Counted from the first letter of the stretch, positions 36,365 through 45,881 are shown. The stretch is 64,000 nucleotides of DNA from Pacificimonas aurantium (GCF_020092905.1 NZ_JAGSGB010000001.1:1178001-1242000); one strand, 5' to 3'. A program made the numbers and translations. The notes: generated from the letters alone by a model not told the origin.

Positions 36365-37113
36365 TCGGTGCGCCCGTGTATGAAGCGGTCGACGAGCTCG
36401 TTGCCGCTCTTGTCGAGCTGGTCGACAGGGCCCGCCCAGACGATCCGCCCCTCGTGCAGCATCGCGACCTGGTCCGCGATGTGGTGGGCGCTCGCCATGT
36501 CATGAGTGATCGTCACGGCCGTGCAGCCCAGATCGGTAACGAGGCCGCGAATAAGCTGGTTGATCGTATTCGCCCGAATGGGGTCGAGGCCGGTGGTCGG
36601 CTCGTCGAAAAAGATGAGGTCCGGATTGGCGGCGATCGCCCGGGCGAGGGCCACGCGCTTCTGCATTCCGCCGGAAATCTCGGCCGGACGAAGATCGGCG
36701 ACCCGCGGCTCCAGGCCCACCTTTTCCAGCATTTCGATCGCCAGGGCGTGCATCTTCTTCGAATCGCGCGCACGGCCCTGCGTGAGGGCGAAGGTGATGT
36801 TGCGCCAGACCGGCATCGAATCGAACAGCGCGCCGCCCTGGAACAGCATGCCGATCCGTTCCCGGACCGCATCTGTACGGTCACTGCGCTGGTCGGTCAT
36901 GTCGACGCCGTCGATCAGGATCGTGCCGCTGTCCGGTTGGATCAGGCCGAGGATGCATTTGAGGAGGACCGACTTGCCGGCCCCCGAGCCACCAATGATG
37001 ACGAGCGATTCGCCGGGGCGGACGCCGAGATTGACGCCGTCGAGGACGATCTTGTCGTCGAAGCTTTTCCTGAGCCCGGCAATTTCGAGCGAGGATCCGT
37101 GCCGTTCCGTCAT
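36361..37113 (-). CDS. ABC transporter ATPase, MlaF-like
   Basis: A 250-residue ATPase of the MlaF/Mkl type, for transport of phospholipids or other lipids between membranes. Walker A is IIGGSGAGKSVLLKCILGL, signature EISGGMQKRVALARAIAA, Walker B DLIFFDEPTTGLDPI, H-loop VTITHDMASA. GMLFQGGALFDSMPVWRNI is typical of this subfamily, where the usual Q-loop follows Gly-Ala-Leu-Phe. It is encoded four bases overlapping with the MlaE-like permease. A substrate-binding MCE (MlaD) gene is not next to it, as the VOC gene comes next. Confidence 0.93.
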   Translation of the reverse strand: MTERHGSSLEIAGLRKSFDDKIVLDGVNLGVRPGESLVIIGGSGAGKSVLLKCILGLIQPDSGTILIDGVDMTDQRSDRTDAVRERIGMLFQGGALFDSMPVWRNITFALTQGRARDSKKMHALAIEMLEKVGLEPRVADLRPAEISGGMQKRVALARAIAANPDLIFFDEPTTGLDPIRANTINQLIRGLVTDLGCTAVTITHDMASAHHIADQVAMLHEGRIVWAGPVDQLDKSGNELVDRFIHGRTD

Positions 37114-37895
37114 CCGAAGACCAGAACCGTGATGACGAGGTTGGCAAGGAGGATCAGGAGGAAGGCGCTGACGACCGCATTGGTCGTGGCCGTGCCGACG
37201 CCCGCCGCGCCGCCCTTCGTATGATAGCCGTGATAGCAGCCCATGAGCGCGAGGACGAAGCCGAAGACGGCCGCCTTCACCAGCGACGAGACGATGTCGT
37301 CGAGCTCAAGATAGGCGCGGGTCGTATCGAGATAGCTCGCGGCGTTGAAGCCGAGCCGGTACACCGCCAGCAGGTAGCCGCCCATGACGCCGATGGCGTT
37401 GGCGACCAGCGTAAGAAGCGGCAGCACGATCACGGCTGCAAGCAGGCGCGGCGCGACCAGGAACTGAAACGGATCGGTCCGGAGCGTCTGCAGCGCGTCG
37501 ATCTGCTCGGTCACGCGCATCGTGCCCAGTTCCGCCGCCATCGCCGACGACACCCGGCCTGCCACCATCAGGCCGCCGAGAACGGGTGCCAGCTCGCGAA
37601 CGATGGCAATGACCGTGACGGCCGGAACGGTGCTGGCAGCATTGAAGCGCTCGCCGCCGACATAGATCTGCTGCGCCAGAGCCGCGCCGGTGAAGAGCGC
37701 CGTCAGGCCGACGACCGGCAGCGAGAAATAACCGATGGTGATCAGCTGCTGCATCAGCCGCGCCGGGTAATAGGGCGGCGTGACCGCGGCGATGAGCGCA
37801 CGGAAGGCGAATACGGCCGTCCGGCCGATCGCGGCGAACAGGCCGAGCGTGCCCGCCCCGAGAGGCGAGAAGAGGCGGGTGAACCCTTCGGTCAT
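37110..37895 (-). CDS. ABC transporter permease, MlaE-like
   Basis: A 261-residue inner-membrane permease of the MlaE family. About five hydrophobic segments are present. The family region VVGLTALFTGAALAQQIYVG leads to the conserved ELAPVLGGLMVAGRVSSAMA and ELGTMRVTEQIDALQTLRTD, then VAPRLLAAVIVLPLLTLVAN. It pairs with the MlaF-like ATPase, with which it overlaps by four bases, and overlaps the end of alr by four bases. Together they should move lipids across the periplasm with an MCE protein encoded elsewhere. Confidence 0.93.
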   Translation of the reverse strand: MTEGFTRLFSPLGAGTLGLFAAIGRTAVFAFRALIAAVTPPYYPARLMQQLITIGYFSLPVVGLTALFTGAALAQQIYVGGERFNAASTVPAVTVIAIVRELAPVLGGLMVAGRVSSAMAAELGTMRVTEQIDALQTLRTDPFQFLVAPRLLAAVIVLPLLTLVANAIGVMGGYLLAVYRLGFNAASYLDTTRAYLELDDIVSSLVKAAVFGFVLALMGCYHGYHTKGGAAGVGTATTNAVVSAFLLILLANLVITVLVFG

Positions 37896-38941
37896 GCGTA
37901 ATCGCGCTGATAGCGGTGACCGAGGCCGGTCAGCAACTCATATTGACTGAGACCCGATTGCGCAGAGGCAGTGGGCAGGTCGTAGGTCATGTCCAGCCAG
38001 TCTCCCTCGCCAAGGTCCGCGGCGCCGATATCGAAGATTGTCATGTCCATGGAGACACGCCCGGCAACCGGAAAGGTTTCGCCGCCAGCGCTCGCAGATC
38101 CGCCCTTTGCCGGGCCGGGAACGGAGAAACCGCGCAGATAGCCGTCGGCATAACCGATATTAACCGTCGCGAGCCGCGTGCGGCGCTGCGCCGTCCATGT
38201 CGCCCCGTAGCCCGCGCTGTCTCCGACCTCCATGTCGCGCACCTGAAGGATCTGTGCCTGGACCGAGACGACAGGCCGCACATGGCCTGCCGCCGCCGCG
38301 TTCGGAATGCCGCCATAAAGGCCGAGCCCCGGGCGGGTGAGGTCGAAATGATAGTCCCCACCGAGGCAGATGCCGCCCGAACTGGCAAGCGAGGCGGCGG
38401 GCGGGCCGACCTGGGCAACGAGCGCGCGGAAGCGGCCGAGCTGCGCTTCGTTCAGCGGATCGTCGACATCGTCGGCGCAGGCAAGATGCGAGTGCAGAGT
38501 CCCGAGCTGCAGCCCGCCCAGGATGGACGGGTCGAAGTCCTTCCAGCCGAAGCCGAGCCGGTTCATGCCGGTATCTACCTTCACGTCGCAGCGCAGGTCC
38601 GGCGCGACTTCGCGCCAGCGGGCCACCTGCGCGGCCGTGTTGAGAATCGGCACCACCCCGGCGCGGAGACCGTCCCCGTCGCGAAAGCCATGCAGGGCGT
38701 AGAAGGTCAGACCGTCGGGTACGGCACCGAAGGCGGCGATCTCGTCATAGGTGGTGAAGAAAAAGTCGCGGCAGCCCTCCTCGGCCAGCCGGCCGACGAC
38801 CTCGCGTGCGCCGAGGCCGTAGCCGTCCGCCTTCACCGCCGCGCCTGTGCGGGCAGAGGCGCTCATCCGCGCGAACCAGCGCCAGTTCGCGGCAAGGGCG
38901 TCCAAATCGATGCGGAGGCGGAGCGGCGCGGTCATCCGCAT
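37892..38941 (-). CDS. alr: Alanine racemase
   Basis: PLP enzyme that interconverts L- and D-alanine for peptidoglycan. The 349-residue protein has the PLP lysine in GAAVKADGYGLGAREV (K37), DVKVDTGMNRLGF, the catalytic Tyr region DSAGYGATW and the RVSMDMTIFD segment. Two start codons, 38941 and 38935, fit; the longer is given. It leads an operon with the MlaE/F-type transporter, so cell-wall and outer-membrane lipid maintenance may be coordinated; this is inference. The gene is divergent from radA, with 80 bp between them. Confidence 0.94.
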   Translation of the reverse strand: MRMTAPLRLRIDLDALAANWRWFARMSASARTGAAVKADGYGLGAREVVGRLAEEGCRDFFFTTYDEIAAFGAVPDGLTFYALHGFRDGDGLRAGVVPILNTAAQVARWREVAPDLRCDVKVDTGMNRLGFGWKDFDPSILGGLQLGTLHSHLACADDVDDPLNEAQLGRFRALVAQVGPPAASLASSGGICLGGDYHFDLTRPGLGLYGGIPNAAAAGHVRPVVSVQAQILQVRDMEVGDSAGYGATWTAQRRTRLATVNIGYADGYLRGFSVPGPAKGGSASAGGETFPVAGRVSMDMTIFDIGAADLGEGDWLDMTYDLPTASAQSGLSQYELLTGLGHRYQRDYA

Positions 38942-39021
38942 CCGCCCTTAAGCCCTTCGCGAAAAGAAAAAAGGTCCCGCCATATCTTCCCGTTCCCGGT
39001 TCGTTCCGGTATGGCGATTCC

Positions 39022-40395
39022 ATGGCAAAGGCGAAGACGCGCTATTCCTGCACGGCCTGCGGCAGCGTGCAGACGAAGTGGCAGGGGCAATGCCCCGATT
39101 GCGCCGAGTGGAACTCGCTGGTCGAGGACGCCGATGCCGTCATGACGCCGTTCAGCGCGAAGCATTCCCTGCGCACGGGCGGGACGCGCATCGCGCTGGA
39201 GACGCTGGCGGTCGAAACGCCGCTTCCTCAGCGTGCGAAAACCGGGATCGGCGAGCTCGACCGGACGCTGGGCGGCGGGCTGGTCGCAGGGTCCGCGGTC
39301 CTGATCGGCGGCGATCCGGGCATCGGCAAGTCCACATTGCTGCTGCAGGTGGCGGGGACGCTGGCGAAGGAAGGCCGGCGCATCGTCTACATCTCGGGCG
39401 AGGAAGCCGCGGACCAGGTGCGGCTGCGCGCGCGGCGGCTGGGGCTGGGCGATGCCCCCGTCGAGCTGGCGAGCGTCACCTCAGTGCGCGACATCCTGAC
39501 GACGCTGACCGAGGGAGCGCCACCCGCGCTGCTGATCATCGATTCGATCCAGACGATGCACTCCGACATGCTGGAGGGCGCACCCGGCACGGTGGCGCAG
39601 GTGCGGGCCTCCGCCCAGGAACTGATCCGCTTCGCCAAGCAGAGCGGCACCGCGCTGGTCCTGGTCGGGCATGTCACCAAGGAGGGCAATATCGCCGGTC
39701 CGCGCGTGTTGGAGCACATGGTGGATACCGTGCTCTATTTCGAAGGCGAGCGCTCGCACCAGTACCGCATCCTCCGCGCCGTGAAGAACCGCTTCGGCGG
39801 CACGGACGAGATCGGTGTCTTTGCCATGGAAGAGGCGGGCCTCGGTGAAGTGAAGAACCCCTCGAGCCTGTTCCTGACCCAGCGGGAGGAGGCGGTGCCG
39901 GGATCGGTCGTGTTCCCCTCGCTGGAAGGAACGCGGCCCGTGATGGTCGAGGTGCAGACACTGGTCGTTCGGCTGGCGTCCGGAGCCACCCCGCGGCGGG
40001 CGGTCGTCGGGTGGGATTCGGGACGCCTCGCCATGATCCTCGCCGTGCTGGAAGCGCGCTGCGGCATGAGTTTTTCGAATGCGGAAGTCTATCTCAACAT
40101 TGCCGGCGGGCTGCGGGTCTCCGACCCGGCGGCGGACGTGGCGGTGGCGGCGGCGCTGGTCAGTTCGCTGACGGACACCCCCGTGCCGCTCGGCGCGGTG
40201 GCGCTGGGCGAGCTGTCGCTGTCGGGGGAAATCCGTCCCGCCATGCACCTTCCCCTGCGCCTGAAGGAAGCGAAGAAGCTGGGTTTCGACCGCGCCCTTG
40301 CGCCCAAGACGGCGAAAGCGCCCGGCGGCATGCGGGTAGAAAGCTTCGGACACCTCGCCGACCTGGTCGCCCATCTTGCCGGCGGGGGTGCGTGA
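39022..40395 (+). CDS. radA: DNA repair protein RadA
   Basis: ATP-dependent DNA-branch-migration protein of 457 residues, acting with RecA in recombination. The zinc finger near the N-terminus is CTACGSVQTKWQGQCPDC (Cys10, 13, 24, 27). The RecA-like core has Walker A IGGDPGIGKSTLLLQVAG, Walker B PALLIIDSIQTMHSD, and the RadA motif KNRFGGTDEIGVFAM. A Lon-type C-terminal domain follows (VVGWDSGRLAMILAVLEAR, NIAGGLRVSDPAADVAVAAA, ALGELSLSGEIRPAMHL). The start at 39022 was chosen because the zinc finger begins there. Confidence 0.97.
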   Translation: MAKAKTRYSCTACGSVQTKWQGQCPDCAEWNSLVEDADAVMTPFSAKHSLRTGGTRIALETLAVETPLPQRAKTGIGELDRTLGGGLVAGSAVLIGGDPGIGKSTLLLQVAGTLAKEGRRIVYISGEEAADQVRLRARRLGLGDAPVELASVTSVRDILTTLTEGAPPALLIIDSIQTMHSDMLEGAPGTVAQVRASAQELIRFAKQSGTALVLVGHVTKEGNIAGPRVLEHMVDTVLYFEGERSHQYRILRAVKNRFGGTDEIGVFAMEEAGLGEVKNPSSLFLTQREEAVPGSVVFPSLEGTRPVMVEVQTLVVRLASGATPRRAVVGWDSGRLAMILAVLEARCGMSFSNAEVYLNIAGGLRVSDPAADVAVAAALVSSLTDTPVPLGAVALGELSLSGEIRPAMHLPLRLKEAKKLGFDRALAPKTAKAPGGMRVESFGHLADLVAHLAGGGA

Positions 40396-40458
40396 CGACC
40401 GGCCCGGCAAAGGCGGGAAGGTGACGAGAGCGCAGAAGGCGTATATCAGGCGCGGTCC

Positions 40459-41067
40459 ATGTCCGACCTGACCCTCTTCGACCTGTTCTTTTTCGGCGTC
40501 CTCGTCATCTTCGCCCTGCTGGGACTGAAGCGCGGCTTCGTGACCGAGATCCTGGGGCTGTTCGCCTGGGTGGGCGGCATCATCGCCGTGAATCTCTATT
40601 TCGATACGGGCGTCGAGTTCGCGCTGCGCTTCGTCGACAGCGTAACCGCTGCATCCGTCATCTCGGTGATCGCCATTTTCCTGGTCGCCTTCGGCCTGCT
40701 GAGCGCGGTGGCGAAGGCGTTGGGCGGGCGCGTGAAGAACAGCGTGATCGGCCCGCTCGACCGGCTGCTCGGCTTGGGCTTCGGCGCCGTGAAGGGCCTG
40801 CTGCTGGCGGTGCTGACCTGGATGCTGCTGACGCTGGTGATCGACGTCGTTCCGGGCGAACGTCCCGACTGGCTGGCCGACGCCCGCTCGGGCCCTGTGC
40901 TGGCGCTGTTCGCCGCCGAGGTGGAGGAGTTCGTCGAGGCGCGGCGCGAGCGAAGCGAAACCCCGGACGCGGTAGACGGGGAAGCGCCCGAGGAAGAAGG
41001 CTATGACGAGGAGGAGCGCGATGCGCTCGACATGCTGTTCGAGGAAGCGGAGCGGCTGAACCTGTGA
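40459..41067 (+). CDS. cvpA: CvpA family membrane protein
   Basis: A 202-residue inner-membrane protein. The family pattern is TLFDLFFFGVLVIFALLGLK RGFVTEILGL shape near the N-terminus, then four hydrophobic segments and the conserved GPLDRLLGLGFGAVKGLLLA. A charged acidic cytoplasmic tail of about 60 residues ends it (EEEGYDEEERDALDMLFEEA). CvpA was named for colicin V production and has a broader but undefined envelope role. The stop overlaps the GTG start of cysS by four bases. The gene lies 63 bp after radA. Confidence 0.93.
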   Translation: MSDLTLFDLFFFGVLVIFALLGLKRGFVTEILGLFAWVGGIIAVNLYFDTGVEFALRFVDSVTAASVISVIAIFLVAFGLLSAVAKALGGRVKNSVIGPLDRLLGLGFGAVKGLLLAVLTWMLLTLVIDVVPGERPDWLADARSGPVLALFAAEVEEFVEARRERSETPDAVDGEAPEEEGYDEEERDALDMLFEEAERLNL

Positions 41068-42416
41068 TCCGGCTGTACGACACCAAGCGGCGCGAGAAGG
41101 TCGACTTCTCGCCCGCCGACCCCAAGCGCGTGACCATGTATGTGTGCGGGCCGACGGTCTATGCCCGCGCCCATATCGGCAATTTCCGCCCGCCCGTCAT
41201 ATTCGACGTGCTGCGCCGGCTGCTGCGCCACGAATATGGCGCGGACAGCGTCGTCTATGCGCGCAACATTACCGACATCGACGACAAGATCATGGAGCGC
41301 GCCGCCGCCGAGAACAGGCCGATCGAGGAGATCACCGCGGAAGCCGAGGGCTGGTATCTGGAAGATGCCGGTGCGCTCGGCGTCGAACCGCCCGACCTTG
41401 CGCCGCATGCGACCGACAACCTGCCGCAGATGATCGAGCTGATGCAGGGGCTGATCGAGCGCGGAAACGCCTATGCCGCCGAGGGGCATGTGCTGTTCGA
41501 TACGACCTCGGACGCAGACTATGGCTCGCTGTCGGGGCGCGCACTCGACGAGATGATCGCCGGCGCGAGGGTCGAGGTCGCGGGCTATAAAAGACACGCC
41601 GCCGACTTCGTGCTCTGGAAGCCCAGCGCGGCGGACGAACCGGGCTGGGACTCGCCCTGGGGCCGGGGGCGACCGGGCTGGCATACCGAATGTACTGCGA
41701 TGATCCGCGCGCATCTGGGTGAGACGATCGACATTCACGGCGGCGGGCAGGACCTCGTCTTTCCGCATCATGAGAATGAGGCGGCGCAGGGCCGCTGCCT
41801 GCACGACGGGGCACCGCTGGCGCGCGTGTGGATGCACAATGGCTTCCTGTCGATGAATTCGGAGAAGATGTCGAAGTCGCTGGGGAATATCGTCGGCGTG
41901 CGCGATCTTCTGGCGGACGGACACAAGGAAGAAAGCATTAGGCTGGCATTGCTTTCGGCGCACTACCGCAAACCGCTCGATTGGTCGGACGAGCTACTCT
42001 TTCAGTGCAGGGACGTGCTGAACCGGCAGTATAGCAAGCTGTCCAACAATGCGTTCGTCGAGGAAGGCGCCGAACCCGATGAAGAGCTCGTCGAGGCTCT
42101 TCGCGATGACATGAACTTTCCGAAAGCATTGGCTCGGCTTTGGGCGCTGGATGGCGAAGATTGCAGCCGAGATAAAATCGTCGCGTCTGGGGCGCTCTTG
42201 GGACTCTTGCAGTCTTCGCCAGCAGATTATTTCAGCCTTCCGTATGGTTCTGGAACTGCCCAGGCACGGCAGGAGATCGAGGCGCGGATTGCCGAACGGG
42301 CCGCGGCGAAGCGCGAGAAGGATTTCGCCGCCGCCGACCGTATTCGCGATGAGCTTGAATCCGAGGGCATCATTCTGGAAGATGGACCAAATGGCACGAC
42401 CTGGCGGCGCAAATAG
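41064..42416 (+). CDS. cysS: Cysteinyl-tRNA synthetase
   Basis: Charges tRNA-Cys. The 450-residue class I enzyme begins with a GTG that overlaps cvpA. Active-site motifs are [20 protein letters not shown] (HIGN in place of HIGH; zinc Cys28), [31 protein letters not shown] and [20 protein letters not shown] (KMSKS). The C-terminal anticodon domain ends [20 protein letters not shown]. The last third, about 41930-42300, has visibly lower G+C and more A/T-ending codons than the first two-thirds, though the protein sequence is continuous and normal in length. Confidence 0.97.
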   Translation: MIRLYDTKRREKVDFSPADPKRVTMYVCGPTVYARAHIGNFRPPVIFDVLRRLLRHEYGADSVVYARNITDIDDKIMERAAAENRPIEEITAEAEGWYLEDAGALGVEPPDLAPHATDNLPQMIELMQGLIERGNAYAAEGHVLFDTTSDADYGSLSGRALDEMIAGARVEVAGYKRHAADFVLWKPSAADEPGWDSPWGRGRPGWHTECTAMIRAHLGETIDIHGGGQDLVFPHHENEAAQGRCLHDGAPLARVWMHNGFLSMNSEKMSKSLGNIVGVRDLLADGHKEESIRLALLSAHYRKPLDWSDELLFQCRDVLNRQYSKLSNNAFVEEGAEPDEELVEALRDDMNFPKALARLWALDGEDCSRDKIVASGALLGLLQSSPADYFSLPYGSGTAQARQEIEARIAERAAAKREKDFAAADRIRDELESEGIILEDGPNGTTWRRK

Positions 42417-42462
42417 GACCGCGGAGAATACGGGCGTGCGGACAACTGGGGGTATTCGGCCG

Positions 42463-43275
42463 ATGAGAGTCGGAATGATCGCGGCGGCGCTGGCGGTGGG
42501 CCTGAGCGCGTGCGGAGACAATGGCGGCACGGCGGAGACGGAAGAGCCGGTGCTGGACAATGCAACCTTCAAGACGCGCCAGGCGGCGGCGGACGAACCC
42601 CGGCAGGTGCTGGCGGAAGAGCTGTTCATCCGCGAGCGCTCGCCGACGCTGCAGTTCAGCTGGCATGCGCCGCCCGAGATTGCCGCGCATCCGCGCCTGC
42701 TGGACCGGCTGCGTGCGGACGCCCGGGACTCGCTTGCGGAAATGCGGGAAAATGCGCGCGAGTTCGCGCAGCGCCTGGTGGAAACGGGCCAGGACCCGCG
42801 CCCGCTCTATTTCGACCAGGAATGGTCGCTGGCCTATAGTTCGCCGACGCTGCTCAACCTCAGTGCGGCGACCGAACGCTACGACGGCGGCGCGCATCCG
42901 AACCGCTATTTCGACGGCGTTCTCTGGGACCGCACCGAGAACCGCGCGATCGAACTGCCCGCCCTGTTCGTCAACTGGCCGACGGCGCGCGAGGAGCTGG
43001 AGACCGTCTATTGCCGCGAACTTGACGACATGCGGCGCGAACGCCGCGGACAGGAAATCCCGGATGATGCCGACGACGAGCCCTTCTGGCAGTGTCCGCC
43101 GCTAGGCGAGCAGACGGTGGTGCTCGATAGCGGCGCGGGGATGCGCGCGCTGAACCTGAAGGTCCTGCTGCCGCCCTATGTCGCGGGGCCCTATGCGGAA
43201 GGTTCCTACGAGATTGACATCCCGCTGACGGAGGAGCGGCGGCAGCTTCTGAAAAGCGCCTATCTCGCCAATTGA
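42463..43275 (+). CDS. Predicted lipoprotein with DUF4163/DUF3298-type domain
   Basis: A 270-residue protein. The signal MRVGMIAAALAVGLSACGDN ends in a lipobox (LSAC). The mature part reads like the PdaC/RsiV module: TLQFSWHAPPEIAAHP, PLYFDQEWSLAYSSPTLLNL, ERYDGGAHPNRYFDGVLWDR (the GGAHPN motif is typical) and a C-terminal YVAGPYAEGSYEIDIPLTEE. In RsiV this domain binds lysozyme; in PdaC it accompanies a peptidoglycan deacetylase. Here it is a free-standing outer-envelope protein, perhaps sensing or protecting cell wall. The start at 42463 is preferred, with GTG at 42436 as an alternative. Confidence 0.82.
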   Translation: MRVGMIAAALAVGLSACGDNGGTAETEEPVLDNATFKTRQAAADEPRQVLAEELFIRERSPTLQFSWHAPPEIAAHPRLLDRLRADARDSLAEMRENAREFAQRLVETGQDPRPLYFDQEWSLAYSSPTLLNLSAATERYDGGAHPNRYFDGVLWDRTENRAIELPALFVNWPTAREELETVYCRELDDMRRERRGQEIPDDADDEPFWQCPPLGEQTVVLDSGAGMRALNLKVLLPPYVAGPYAEGSYEIDIPLTEERRQLLKSAYLAN

Positions 43276-43326
43276 AGAACGGGGCGGGAAAACGTTGCTG
43301 CAATGCAACTTCCTTGTTCGAAATAG

Positions 43327-43369
43327 GCGGAATTCCGCAAAATTCACGAAGCTGCAACGCAGCGGAATT
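43327..43369. promoter_or_regulatory. Repeated GCGGAATT half-sites upstream of TonB-dependent receptor
   Basis: A perfect 12-bp palindrome GCGGAATTCCGC at 43327-43338 is followed by a third half-site GCGGAATT at 43362-43369. A small inverted repeat GCTGC-AAC-GCAGC (43351-43363) partly overlaps the third site, and GCGGAATT is followed by TTTT. It could be an operator array or, read as AATTCCGC...GCGGAATTTTTT, a terminator of the lipoprotein gene. Confidence 0.5.
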
Positions 43370-43399
43370 TTTTCTGTAAGAATTCGATCCTAGCCGCAG

Positions 43400-43420
43400 C
43401 CGGTCCCTTTCTGAGACCGG
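43400..43420 (+). promoter_or_regulatory. Hairpin occluding the receptor Shine-Dalgarno
   Basis: CCGGTC and GACCGG form a 6-bp stem with a nine-base loop. The last two G of the stem belong to the GGAG (43419-43422) that lies seven bases before the receptor ATG. Opening of the stem would be needed for good translation. Confidence 0.45.
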
Positions 43421-43429
43421 AGTCACAAG

Positions 43430-45865
43430 ATGAAATCCCTGTTCCTCGGCGCCGCCGGCGCCGCTGCGCTCGCCAGTGCGGCCGCCACACCCGTTTTCGC
43501 CCAGGCCGCCGAGCCGGTCGTCGACGACATCGGCAATGATGTGATCGTCGTTACCGCGCAGAAGCGCGAGGAACTGATCACCGACGTCCCCCTGACCATC
43601 AGCGCCATCTCGGCCGAGCAGATGGAGCGGATCGGCGTCGACGAGTTCGATGAACTGTCCGCCTTCATTCCGGGCCTGAACGTCCAGGAGCAGAGCGCCA
43701 ACAATCCCGGTTTCGTCATCCGCGGCATCACCTCGGATTCGGGCAGCGCCCAGCAGGGGCCGCGCGTTACCATCTACTATAACGGCGTCGACGTTTCGCG
43801 CTCTCGCGGATCCTATTTCAAGCTTTACGATCTCGATCGCATCGAAGTGGTGAAGGGCCCGCAGGCCACCCTGTTCGGCACCGCGGCCACCATCGGCGCC
43901 GTTTCGGTCGTTTCCGCCAAGCCGGAACCCGAACCCGCCGCCTTCGTGACGGCGTCCTACGGCAATTACGACGCCGTCGAGGTGCAGGGCATGGTGAACG
44001 GCGGCAGCGACATGGTCTCGGCCCGCCTTGCCGGCTTTTACGAATATCGCCGCGGCTATGTCGAGAACATCGCCGGCGAAGCCGGGACGGCCAGTGCCGC
44101 CATCGTCGGTACCGACCAGGACGACCTGAACGGGCTGGATCAGTTCGGCCTGCGCGGGTCCGTTCGCGTCACGCCCGATATCGGCGTCATCGACCTGGTG
44201 GTCACATATGAACAGCAGAACAACCCCGGAACGGCGTTCGTTTCGGGCACGATCCCGGCAACCGGCGGCGACACCTCCCCCTATACCGAGGTGGAGCTGG
44301 GCGGCTCGCCGGTGAGCGGAGAAATTCTCGGCATCGACAAGCTGAAGCTCGAGCGCGACGTGTTCGACGTCAACCTGACCGTCGAACTGCCGCTGTCCGA
44401 CGCGCTGACCCTGACGTCGGTGAACGGCTATCGCCGCTTCGAGGCGCTCGAAACCTTCGACGCCGACGGCAGTGCGCTCTACTTCCTCGAATTCGCCGAG
44501 GATGCGCAGGGCGACCAGCTCTCCTCCGAACTGCGCCTGTCCTACGATGATGGCGGTATGATCCGCGGCTTTTTCGGCGGCAACATCTTCATGGAGGACG
44601 GCTTCCAGCGCGTGCCCTTCTCCTCGGACGAGGGCACCTTCTTCGCCTGTCTGCCGTCGGGACTGCTGCCCGAACCGCTGAACAGCGGCGTGCTGCAGAT
44701 CCAGGGGCTGCTGAGCCAGGCGCAAGGCGGTCTCGGGTCGTGCGTGGCGCCCGACGGCACGCTTCTGGGCCAGAATGCGTCCGCGATCCTCACCCAGGGC
44801 GCGGCAACTGTCATTCCCTATGACAGCGAATATACCAATTTCGGCGAGAACAACGTCTATTCGCTGTTCGCCGACGTCACGGTGGTGCCGACCCCGGCGC
44901 TCGAACTGACGGCGGGCGTGCGCTATCTGTACGAAGAGCGGACGTCGAAGTTCAGCTCGATCCAGCCGGACAGCTTCCTCTTCAACCTACTCGGCCAGCA
45001 GGCCGGATTGCCCGGCCTGTCGCTGCCGCTGATTCCGACGCTGCCCAATACCAACGGGCAGGTGTTCACCGCCAGCGACGATTTCGACGCCTGGCTGCCG
45101 CGCTTCGCCGCCCGGTTCGACGTGAGCCCGGATGTCAGCGTCTACGGCACCGTGTCGAAAGGCCGCCGGGCGCCCGTTCTCGATCTCGACGGACCGCCCG
45201 CCACGAACCTGAACCTGATCGAGGAAGAGCGGGTCTGGAACTATGAGGGCGGCGTGAAAACGGCCACGGGGCCGTTCAGCGGATCGGTCGGCGTCTTCTA
45301 CCAGGAATATACCAACTTCCAGGTCACGCTGGTCGACGAAGCGACGGGCGAACTGCGCAGCGTCAACGCCGGCCAGGCCGAAAGCCTGGGCGTCGAAGCG
45401 GAAGCCCAGTTGCGGATTGCCCCCTGGCTCAACCTGTTCGGCAGCTATGCCTTCATCGATGCCGAAGTGTCCGAGGCGAACGACCCCGGGTCGGAAGGTG
45501 CGCAGTTCGCCGGCGACCGTTTCCGGTTGCAGCCGAAGCATAGCGGCGCGGTAGGTGCCGCCTTCTCCTACGACCTCGGTGGCGGCACGGCGCTCAGCCT
45601 GACGCCGACGGCGACCTATCGCAGCAAGGTCTACTTCACCCAGCCGAACGACGAGGCGCTGAGCCAGGACGGCTATTGGCTGGTGAATCTGCGCGGCGGT
45701 GTCAGCTTCGACGACGACCGCTACGCCGTCACCGGCTTCGTGACGAACCTGCTGGACGAGGAATATCTGATCGACGCCGGCAATACCGGCTCCACCTTCG
45801 GAACCGCGACCTTCATTCCGGGTGAGCCTGCGCTTTACGGCGTGGCCGTCTCGGCGCGTTTCTAA
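43430..45865 (+). CDS. TonB-dependent receptor
   Basis: Outer-membrane transporter of 811 residues. Signal peptide: LGAAGAAALASAAATPVFAQ. The plug has VIVVTAQKREELITDVPLTI (TonB-box-like), GFVIRGITSDSGSAQQGPRV, YDLDRIEVVKGPQATLFGTA and the barrel closes with GVAVSARF. The same IVVTAQKRxExxxDVPLTI start is seen in the receptor at 25189, but the barrel is shorter and the sequences differ. The ligand is unknown. The 5' region carries an inverted-repeat array and a hairpin over the Shine-Dalgarno, so expression may be conditional. Confidence 0.95.
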   Translation: MKSLFLGAAGAAALASAAATPVFAQAAEPVVDDIGNDVIVVTAQKREELITDVPLTISAISAEQMERIGVDEFDELSAFIPGLNVQEQSANNPGFVIRGITSDSGSAQQGPRVTIYYNGVDVSRSRGSYFKLYDLDRIEVVKGPQATLFGTAATIGAVSVVSAKPEPEPAAFVTASYGNYDAVEVQGMVNGGSDMVSARLAGFYEYRRGYVENIAGEAGTASAAIVGTDQDDLNGLDQFGLRGSVRVTPDIGVIDLVVTYEQQNNPGTAFVSGTIPATGGDTSPYTEVELGGSPVSGEILGIDKLKLERDVFDVNLTVELPLSDALTLTSVNGYRRFEALETFDADGSALYFLEFAEDAQGDQLSSELRLSYDDGGMIRGFFGGNIFMEDGFQRVPFSSDEGTFFACLPSGLLPEPLNSGVLQIQGLLSQAQGGLGSCVAPDGTLLGQNASAILTQGAATVIPYDSEYTNFGENNVYSLFADVTVVPTPALELTAGVRYLYEERTSKFSSIQPDSFLFNLLGQQAGLPGLSLPLIPTLPNTNGQVFTASDDFDAWLPRFAARFDVSPDVSVYGTVSKGRRAPVLDLDGPPATNLNLIEEERVWNYEGGVKTATGPFSGSVGVFYQEYTNFQVTLVDEATGELRSVNAGQAESLGVEAEAQLRIAPWLNLFGSYAFIDAEVSEANDPGSEGAQFAGDRFRLQPKHSGAVGAAFSYDLGGGTALSLTPTATYRSKVYFTQPNDEALSQDGYWLVNLRGGVSFDDDRYAVTGFVTNLLDEEYLIDAGNTGSTFGTATFIPGEPALYGVAVSARF

Positions 45866-45881
45866 TCGACCTACGCGCCGT

